From assembly GCF_000832305.1 (NCBI RefSeq), contig NZ_CP010536.1, positions 2,294,001 to 2,358,000 of the forward strand: 64,000 nucleotides of DNA, given 5' to 3'. The translations under genes and the position numbers were made by a program. Source of the stretch: Cupriavidus basilensis. Lineage in GTDB: Bacteria; Pseudomonadota; Gammaproteobacteria; Burkholderiales; Burkholderiaceae. Under the pieces are notes generated by a model. The model searched no databases and was not told where the DNA came from. It saw only the letters and a list, made by a program, of their open reading frames with translations. Below, piece after piece: positions 58,501 to 64,000 of the stretch. The first letter of the stretch is position 1, and the number at the start of each line of letters is the position of its first letter.

Positions 58501-58823
58501 TTGGCACCTCTCATGAGCTCCATGTACCGGATCCTGGCCAGATCGATATCGCGCTGCGACGTGGCCTGTGTTTTCTTCTGGAAGGCATGCAGTACGTAGA
58601 CCGCGTCGGCCAACCTCGCCGTGTAGACCACACGATAGGTTCCTGAATCGTCCCACACGCGAATCTCTTCTACACCCTTGCCAATGTCGGGCATGGGCTT
58701 GAAGTCGTCTGGCTGCTGCCCACGCTGGACCTTGTCCAGTTGGTAGCCGGCATCTTGCCTGGCAGGCTCCGGGAACTCTCGCAAGGACTTGAGCGAGTTT
58801 CCGAGGAATCGGATTAGCTTCAT
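58497..58823 (-). CDS. higB: HigB-like RelE-superfamily mRNA interferase toxin (phage Gp49-like)
   Basis: A 108-aa RelE/HigB-type toxin: KLIRFLGNSLKSLREFPEPA at the start, RVWDDSGTYRVVYTARLADA (beta strands with the basic active-site face) and VYVLHAFQKKTQATSQRDID. This family cleaves mRNA on the ribosome. Start ATG 58823. It precedes and overlaps the antitoxin by 4 nt. The upstream region contains an A-tract and a TATA-rich promoter. It is a likely active type II toxin-antitoxin pair; native targets are unknown. Confidence 0.85.
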   Translation of the reverse strand: MKLIRFLGNSLKSLREFPEPARQDAGYQLDKVQRGQQPDDFKPMPDIGKGVEEIRVWDDSGTYRVVYTARLADAVYVLHAFQKKTQATSQRDIDLARIRYMELMRGAK

Positions 58824-58909
58824 CGCTCGAATATACTGATTTGGATATAAAAAAACAAGTCCTTTGCGACAACGCCTGCGATGCGAGCCGAACCCGTCCC
58901 CTTCCCGAC

Positions 58910-59620
58910 CTAATTCGCCACCACCACCCCCTCCAACGCCAGCCCCACCGCAGCCTGCGCATGCAAAGCCGTGGTATCGAACACCGGCAGCGCCACGTCA
59001 TCCTGCCCGATCAGCAGCGCGATCTCGGTGCAGCCCAGAATCACCCCGCCCACGCCCTGCGCCTGCAAGCCGCCGATGATGCGCCGGTACACATCGCGCG
59101 AGGCGTCGCGCACGATGCCGTGGCATAGCTCGTCGTAAATGATCGCGTGGACCAGCGCGCGGTCGGCGGCGTCCGGGACCACGACTTCGATGCCGTGCTT
59201 GTCCTGCATGCGGCCGCGATAGAAGTCCTGCTCCATGGTGAAGGCCGTGCCAAGCAAGGCCACGCGCCGGATGCCGGCGGCGCGCAATGCTTGCGCGGTG
59301 GGATCGACGATGTGGAGAAAGGGAATGTCGAGCGCGGCTTCCAGGACAGGGGCCACCCGGTGCATGGTGTTGGTGCAGAGCAGCACGAAATCCGCGCCGG
59401 CGGCCTGTACCTGCAGGGCGGCTTGCCGCATGGCTTCGCCGAGTTCGTCCCAGCGTTGCGCGTGCTGCAGTGCCTTGATCTGCTCGAAGCTGACCGTGAC
59501 CATGACGCTGCGCGCGTTGTGGTGGCCGCCGAGACGTTGTTTCATGTCCTGGTTGATCAGGCGGTAGTACTCGGCCGAGGATTCCCAGCTCATGCCGCCG
59601 ATCAGTCCGATCGTCTTCAT
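58910..59620 (-). CDS. Aspartate/glutamate racemase-family protein
   Basis: A 236-aa member of the aspartate/glutamate/hydantoin racemase family. GLIGGMSWESSAEYYRLIN at the start and the two catalytic Cys motifs (LCTNTMH near residue 83 and LGCTEIALLIG near 195) are both present, implying a working two-base racemase. AAGGAAG precedes ATG 59620; the frame upstream is not protein-like. The exact amino acid is unknown; aspartate is the usual substrate of this YgeA-like subgroup. Confidence 0.9.
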   Translation of the reverse strand: MKTIGLIGGMSWESSAEYYRLINQDMKQRLGGHHNARSVMVTVSFEQIKALQHAQRWDELGEAMRQAALQVQAAGADFVLLCTNTMHRVAPVLEAALDIPFLHIVDPTAQALRAAGIRRVALLGTAFTMEQDFYRGRMQDKHGIEVVVPDAADRALVHAIIYDELCHGIVRDASRDVYRRIIGGLQAQGVGGVILGCTEIALLIGQDDVALPVFDTTALHAQAAVGLALEGVVVAN

Positions 59621-59761
59621 CTTGACCTTCCTTGCGCACCGGCGCCGTCGAATCAGGTCAATGTAGCAGCAGGCGCCGCCCCGCCCCATGCACACTGCGG
59701 CGGGTTCCGACCGGGCCAGCGCAGGCGCGCATGCCTGACGCGGTCTGGCATGCACGACAAA

Positions 59762-60682
59762 TCAGGGCAAAGCGCTCCGGATCAACAGGTTGATGCGCTC
59801 CGGCTGCTCGTGGATGACCCAGTGGGTGCCATCCGGAATGCGTTCCAGCCGCATGTCCGGGATGAACTTGTCCAGGCCATCCAGCAGGCTCTTGGGCAGC
59901 GCGGTGTCGCGCTCGCCCCAGACCACCAGCGTCGGCACACGCACGGTGAAGGCGGCGGGATCGAGCCTGGAGATATCGGGAGGCGTCTCGCCAGGGCCCG
60001 GCGGATGCATGGGCGACGCGCGGTAATAGTTCACACCGCCGGTCAGCGGGTGAGAGCCGCCGGCGCCGGGCTGCGACCAGGCCGCGTGGTATTTCTCGCG
60101 GGTCTCGCCGGTAAACCAGGGCGCGGGCTGCTTGCCCTGCCCATTCAGGAAGCCCTCGAGCTTGGCGAAGCCGTCCGCCGCCAGCGCTTGTTCCGATCCC
60201 GGCTCGCGCAGCCAGTTCATGTAGGCCGACGCGGCTTGCTGCTGGGGATCGCTGGTCAGCGCCTTGGCAAACACATAGGGATGCGGCGAATTGATGATGA
60301 CCAGCCGCTCCACCATCTGCGGAAACTGGATGGCGAGGTTCCAGCAGATTGCCCCGCCCCAGTCGTGCGCCACCACCACGCAATGCGAGTAGCCCAGCGC
60401 GTTGATGAACTGGACCAGGTCCTCGACGATGTGGCGGGGACGGTAGGCCTCGACTTGCGCGGGCTTGCTGGAGAGGTTGAAGCCGCGCAGGTCCGGCGCC
60501 ACGGCGAAGTGGGTCTTGCCGAACTCGGCCAGCTGGGCTTCCCACTCGTACCAGAACTCGGGAAAGCCATGCACGAACAACACCAGCGGCTTGCCGCGCT
60601 CGCCGGCGCTGGCGTAGTGCAGGCGCGTGCCATTGGGCAAGGTGGCGTACTGCAGATGGCGAATGACTGCAGGTTTGGTCAT
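59762..60682 (-). CDS. Epoxide-hydrolase-like alpha/beta hydrolase
   Basis: A 306-aa alpha/beta hydrolase. HGFPEFWYEWEAQLAEFG and VAHDWGGAICWNLAIQFP mark the epoxide-hydrolase type with Asp nucleophile (HDWGG). Acid in WGERDTALPKS and base in GTHWVIHEQPER complete the triad. Tyr residues for epoxide activation are present in the cap (NYYRASP). AAGGGAGGAATTC precedes ATG 60682. It follows an SDR gene on the same strand, suggesting a linked detoxification or degradation route. Confidence 0.9.
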   Translation of the reverse strand: MTKPAVIRHLQYATLPNGTRLHYASAGERGKPLVLFVHGFPEFWYEWEAQLAEFGKTHFAVAPDLRGFNLSSKPAQVEAYRPRHIVEDLVQFINALGYSHCVVVAHDWGGAICWNLAIQFPQMVERLVIINSPHPYVFAKALTSDPQQQAASAYMNWLREPGSEQALAADGFAKLEGFLNGQGKQPAPWFTGETREKYHAAWSQPGAGGSHPLTGGVNYYRASPMHPPGPGETPPDISRLDPAAFTVRVPTLVVWGERDTALPKSLLDGLDKFIPDMRLERIPDGTHWVIHEQPERINLLIRSALP

Positions 60683-60703
60683 GAATTCCTCCCTTGCCGC
60701 AAT

Positions 60704-60743
60704 GGCTGTCTCTGGCTGTCTGTGGCTGTCTGTGGCTGTCTCT
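60704..60743. repeat. Four tandem copies of a 10-bp repeat
   Basis: GGCTGTCTSTG-like decamers repeat four times head to tail between the epoxide hydrolase and the SDR gene, just upstream of the hydrolase ribosome site. The length is suitable for slipped-strand copy-number variation, which could affect the hydrolase 5' region. Confidence 0.7.
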
Positions 60744-60784
60744 GGTGGACTTGCTGCTGGCCGCACCTGGCGGCTCCCCCTCGG

Positions 60785-61687
60785 TTATCCGCGCAAGGCG
60801 GCGATGAGCCCGGCGCGCACTTCCGGCTTGTCGGCGAACGGGTCGCTTGGGTTGCGTTGGCCAATGATATCTTCGAAGCGCTGCCGCACGGGATCCAGTT
60901 GCTGCGGATGCGAGTAAATATAGAAGCCGTTGTCGCGGATGGCGTCGAAAGTAAGTTGTGCCACTTCGGCGGCCGTGACCTTGCCCGAACTGACCGCTTT
61001 GTCCGACATGGCTTGCGACACCAGTTGCGAGCGCGTGGGCGGAGCGTCATTGGCCAGCCCGGCCGGCCGGTTGCGGCCCGATTGCGTGATGCCGGTCGGC
61101 ACGAAATACGGGCACAGCACCGAGCAGCGCACCTGCTCGCTGACCAGGCTGAGATCCTGGTACAGCGATTCGGACAGGGAAACCACGGCGTGCTTGGAGA
61201 CGTTGTAGACGCCCATCGCGGGCGGGCTGAGCAAGCCGGCCATGGAGGCCGTATTGACGATATGGCCTTCGAACGACGGGTCCTTGGCCGCGGCCGCGAG
61301 CATCAGCGGGGTAAAGATGCGCACACCGTGGATCACGCCAAAGAGGTTGACGCCCAGCACCCACTCCCAGTCGCGCTCGGTGTTTTCCCACATCAGGCCG
61401 CCCGCGCCCACGCCGGCGTTGTTGAACAGCAGGTTGACCTGGCCAAAGGTGGCGATGGCGGCATCGGCCAGCGCCTGCACCTGCTCGGCCTTGGACACAT
61501 CCACGCGCACGCCGATCACCGGCACGCCTTGCGCCTTGAACTCCGCCACGGTGGCATCCAGCGCGTCCTCCTGCACGTCGGCCAGCACCAGCTTCATGCC
61601 GAGTCCCGCACCCAGCTTGGCGAATTCCTTGCCGAAGCCCGATGCACCGCCGGTGATCACAGCCACCTTGCCTTGGAATTGCTTCAT
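60785..61687 (-). CDS. Short-chain dehydrogenase/reductase
   Basis: A 300-aa SDR with the NAD(P) motif TGGASGFGKEFAKLG at residues 12-26, NNAG in LLFNNAGVGAGG near 90, and the catalytic YNVSKHAVVS (YxxxK) near 167. A Gln/Arg-rich C-terminal extension of about 80 residues is longer than a classical SDR. Start ATG 61687. It sits between the epoxide hydrolase and a palindromic repeat. Substrate unknown. Confidence 0.9.
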   Translation of the reverse strand: MKQFQGKVAVITGGASGFGKEFAKLGAGLGMKLVLADVQEDALDATVAEFKAQGVPVIGVRVDVSKAEQVQALADAAIATFGQVNLLFNNAGVGAGGLMWENTERDWEWVLGVNLFGVIHGVRIFTPLMLAAAAKDPSFEGHIVNTASMAGLLSPPAMGVYNVSKHAVVSLSESLYQDLSLVSEQVRCSVLCPYFVPTGITQSGRNRPAGLANDAPPTRSQLVSQAMSDKAVSSGKVTAAEVAQLTFDAIRDNGFYIYSHPQQLDPVRQRFEDIIGQRNPSDPFADKPEVRAGLIAALRG

Positions 61688-61741
61688 GTTGTCTGCCTCT
61701 CGTTGCTGTCGTTGTGATGGGATTGCCTTGCCGCGCGGGTC

Positions 61742-61860
61742 TTAGAGGCCATTTCAAAAAGATTCTGGCGTCGTTGCGCGGCCTTGCCGTACCAGTTGTA
61801 CTGTCTGCGGCCGCGCGCCTAGCCAGAACCGCTTCGCTTCATTTTGAAACAGCCTCTTAG
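61742..61860. repeat. Nested imperfect palindrome of about 119 bp, REP/MITE-like
   Basis: Outer arms GAGGC...TTTCAAAA pair with TTTTGAAA...GCCTC at the other end. Inside are TTCTGGC (61763-61769) with GCCAGAA (61822-61828), GCGCGGCC (61776-61783) with GGCCGCGC (61809-61816), and GTAC with GTAC near the centre. The stop codon of the GST gene lies in its right end (TAA, 61857-61859). Such large nested palindromes are typical of dispersed REP or MITE-like elements and can also act as terminators. Confidence 0.7.
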
Positions 61861-62792
61861 CCCGCGTGCTGCACTTGATAGCCTTGGCGCGGGAAATGCA
61901 CGTTGACCGCGCCTGCACGCGGGTCCTGGCGGCGCAAGGTGGCACGGTGGGCGTCCAGCGCCACCAGCACGCCGGCCACGGGATCGCGCGCGTAGTCCGT
62001 TGGCGTCACGGTGACCGCATCACCCGCTTCGAAGCCGCTGCCGGCAGCCACCCCGCCAGGCAACGCTGCCGGATCGGCGTACCGTGCCACCTCCAGCGCC
62101 GACGCCGCGCTGACCACCCGCACCGTGCCATGGCCAAAGGCCTTCATGCGCGCATACCAGGCTTGCACCGCCGGATACGCATCCAGCAGCCTGGCCAGCT
62201 CGCTGGCGCGCTGGATGAACCAGACATTGTGGTACAGCGAAAAATCCGCCACCGACAGCTCGGCCCCGGCCACATGCGCCACGCCTGCATTAAATTGCTG
62301 CTCGAGCCGCCCGAAGGTTTCCTGCAGCATGGCGATGGCCTCGGGCAGCGGCATGCGCAGCGCATTGGTATCGCCACGCATGGCCTTGCGATCTGCCGAG
62401 AAAGCCTGCATTTGCGCCGGCGTGAGGTGGCCCAGCATGCTTTGCGCGCCGGCCGGCTGGAACAGGTAGGTGACGGCGGCGGTAAACAGCGCGGTATCGA
62501 TCCAGCCAGCGACCAGGCGCGTGGTGGCGGCTTGCGCGGCAGGATAGAGCGGGCACGCGGGCGCCGCGCTGTCGATCACCTCGCAGATCAACGCGGTGTC
62601 GCAATAGATGTCGGCCCCCACCTGCAGGATCGGGGTGCGGCGGTAGCCGCCGGTCAGCGCCACCACGTCTGGCTTGGGCATGATGGGCGGGATTTCCACC
62701 GCTTGCCACGCCAGGCCCTTCGCGCCCATCAGCAGGCGGATCTTCTCGGAGAACGGCGACGTTGCGTACTGGTGAAGGATAAGGTCTGCCAT
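61857..62792 (-). CDS. Glutathione S-transferase-family protein with C-terminal extension
   Basis: A 311-aa GST-like protein. The thioredoxin-fold N-terminal domain (SPFSEKIRLLMGAKGLAWQ, then GYRRTPILQVGADIYCDTAL, with the conserved cis-Pro after RRT) and a helical C-terminal domain (about 95-215) are followed by an extra region of about 90 residues with beta-rich sequence ending QVQHAG. That tail is longer than a classical GST. ATG 62792 (MADLILHQY) is chosen; the longer frame to 62840 adds a non-conserved lead. The stop lies in the palindromic repeat. Confidence 0.85.
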   Translation of the reverse strand: MADLILHQYATSPFSEKIRLLMGAKGLAWQAVEIPPIMPKPDVVALTGGYRRTPILQVGADIYCDTALICEVIDSAAPACPLYPAAQAATTRLVAGWIDTALFTAAVTYLFQPAGAQSMLGHLTPAQMQAFSADRKAMRGDTNALRMPLPEAIAMLQETFGRLEQQFNAGVAHVAGAELSVADFSLYHNVWFIQRASELARLLDAYPAVQAWYARMKAFGHGTVRVVSAASALEVARYADPAALPGGVAAGSGFEAGDAVTVTPTDYARDPVAGVLVALDAHRATLRRQDPRAGAVNVHFPRQGYQVQHAG

Positions 62793-62998
62793 GGTGTCGG
62801 AATCGCTTGTGTTGCCAGTCTGAAGCCAATCTATCGCCAATCTATAACCAGATTGAACTCAGGCTGAAATTTCTCTTATGCCTGCTGCCGGTGCGTCGGG
62901 CGGATGCCGCCACGGCTATCAGCAAGGCGCGTGCCTGTTATTGCTCGATCTCTTCTGTCACGCCGTCGTGCTGCCACGCTCTCACGCTCTCAACCGCA

Positions 62999-63820
62999 CT
63001 ACCGCCCCGTTTGCTTCAGCGCCTTGAGCGCCATGTTCTCGACCAGGCGCGGCGCCAGCAGCTTAAGCCACAGCCCAAGCCGGCCCTTGCCGGTCATCAC
63101 CAGTTCGCGCTTGCGCGCGGCCATGGCTGCCAGCATCTGGCGCGCGCATTCCTGCGCGCTCATGGCCCCCTCCTCGCGCAGCCGGCTCTCGCCCAGTGGG
63201 CGGCCGTCGGGGCCGAAGCCATTGACGCGTGTATCGGTCGCCACCACGCCGGGGAACACCACGCACACATCCACGCCGGAGCCGCGCAGCTCGGCCCGCA
63301 GCGCCTCGCAGAATCCCGCCAGCGCGAACTTACTGGCCGAGTAGGCGGTACGGCCCGGCACGCCGATCTTGCCAGCCAGGCTGGACACCGCCACCATCAG
63401 GCCGCCGCGCTCGCGCAGGTGCGGCAGCGCCTCGCGCGTGCACCACATGGCGCCGAAGTAGTTCACGCGCATGACTTGCTCGTAGTAGCTGTAGTCCGAT
63501 ACCTGTTCGAAGTAGCCGTGGGCGGACACGCCGGCATTGTTGACCAGCACGTCGAGCCCGCCATACTGCGCCACCACCGTGGCCACCAGCCGCCGGCAGT
63601 CAAACTCGTCGGACACGTCGACGCGCCACACGCCGACGTCGGCGGCCGGGTGCTGGCGGCGGATGCGCTCCGCCAGCGCCTGCAGCAGGTCGACACGGCG
63701 CGCCGCCAGCGCAAGCCGTGCACCCTGGCGCGCCAGCAGCAGGGCCAGTTCGGCGCCAATGCCGTCGGACGCGCCGGTGATCAGCACGACCTTGCCAGTG
63801 AATGGAGCAAAGGCGGCCAT
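62999..63820 (-). CDS. Short-chain dehydrogenase/reductase (second)
   Basis: A 273-aa SDR. The NAD(P) motif VLITGASDGIGAELALLLA starts near residue 11, NNAGVSAHGYFEQ near 88, the catalytic Ser in VAVSSLAGKIG and YSASKFALAGF (YxxxK) follow. A basic C-terminal tail (KGRLGLWLKLLAPRLVENMA) suggests a membrane-associated or lipid-acting SDR. ATG 63820 lies 4 nt after the upstream gene's stop, so translation is probably coupled. Substrate unknown. Confidence 0.9.
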   Translation of the reverse strand: MAAFAPFTGKVVLITGASDGIGAELALLLARQGARLALAARRVDLLQALAERIRRQHPAADVGVWRVDVSDEFDCRRLVATVVAQYGGLDVLVNNAGVSAHGYFEQVSDYSYYEQVMRVNYFGAMWCTREALPHLRERGGLMVAVSSLAGKIGVPGRTAYSASKFALAGFCEALRAELRGSGVDVCVVFPGVVATDTRVNGFGPDGRPLGESRLREEGAMSAQECARQMLAAMAARKRELVMTGKGRLGLWLKLLAPRLVENMALKALKQTGR

Positions 63821-63824
63821 GACT

Positions 63825-64000
63825 TCAATCCAGCAGGTCGGGCTGTTCCTTGACGATGCGGGCATACAGCGGCTGGAACTGGAACCAGCCCGCCTGCGCA
63901 GTGCCAACGATCGAGTACGCCTGGCGCGCCGCGGCGTCGGAGATCACCTTCAGCGGCGCATTGGTGCGCCCGGCGGCGGCCTCGGCCAGCAACTGCACCT
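63825..64000 (-). CDS. C-terminal part of an unidentified gene, cut by the window edge
   Basis: About 58 codons in an open frame run from the window edge to stop TGA (63825-63827), with segments such as RQAYSIVGTAQAGWFQFQPL and a Lys/Glu/Asp-rich tail ending PDLLD. The codon pattern looks genuine, and it sits 4 nt upstream of the SDR start, implying an operon. I do not recognise the family from this fragment. Confidence 0.6.
   Translation of the reverse strand, partial: VQLLAEAAAGRTNAPLKVISDAAARQAYSIVGTAQAGWFQFQPLYARIVKEQPDLLD

Noticed and set aside
59147..61717. An 856-codon plus-strand frame spanning the racemase, epoxide hydrolase and SDR genes
   Set aside because: It runs antisense to three genes with intact catalytic motifs and across their intergenic regions. 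It is a GC-bias artefact.

Overview
The window reads as one chromosomal stretch of a high-GC betaproteobacterium of the order Burkholderiales, most likely Cupriavidus/Ralstonia. The grounds are the uniformly GC-rich codon usage, the arrangement mltG-tmk-holB-pilZ-GNAT-ycfH, a Bug-type solute-binding protein, and a tetronate (L-threonate/D-erythronate) cluster of the kind described in Ralstonia eutropha H16. All assignments rest on reading motifs and gene order. No database search was run.

Layout. 1-770 is debris: an IS6-family transposase remnant next to a truncated unrelated reading frame. 773-4588 holds a PanP-like decarboxylase and rpoD, convergent on a perfect terminator hairpin. 4955-6605 is a hipBA toxin-antitoxin pair, followed by tatD. 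7678-11212 encodes a Tat-exported flavoprotein, a three-haem cytochrome c and a DUF2970 membrane protein. A MocR-type regulator and a fused glycine-betaine-type ABC protein follow.

14649-25292 is the most distinctive block: LysR, flavin monooxygenase, dipeptide-type ABC transporter (two permeases, two ATPases, binding protein), BAAT-type acyl hydrolase and two CMD/AhpD-like proteins. Its first six genes are joined by consecutive ATGA start/stop overlaps. I read it as an uptake-and-oxidation system for an unidentified organic substrate.

25312-34767 carries a cupin, a long-linker FtsK, a response regulator-EAL protein, DoxX, a divergent LysR/azoreductase pair and an egtB gene without egtD. 34821-40290 is a housekeeping run on the minus strand (ankyrin, ycfH, GNAT, pilZ, holB, tmk, mltG). 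40479-46095 has ygfZ, DUF4936, an NRDE protein, a hypothetical gene, a LysR/MFS pair and a GNAT.

46305-53313 is a complete tetronate operon: FadR-type regulator, ltnD, otnK, otnC, MFS transporter, otnI and denD. L-threonate and D-erythronate are oxidised, isomerised where needed, phosphorylated by OtnK and decarboxylated by OtnC to dihydroxyacetone phosphate. 53393-58077 has a thioesterase, Bug protein, alpha/beta hydrolase, iron alcohol dehydrogenase and macrodomain protein. 58219-58823 is a HigBA-like toxin-antitoxin module. 58910-64000 is a minus-strand run of small-molecule enzymes (racemase, epoxide-hydrolase-like, SDR, GST, SDR) interrupted by a nested palindromic repeat of about 119 bp.
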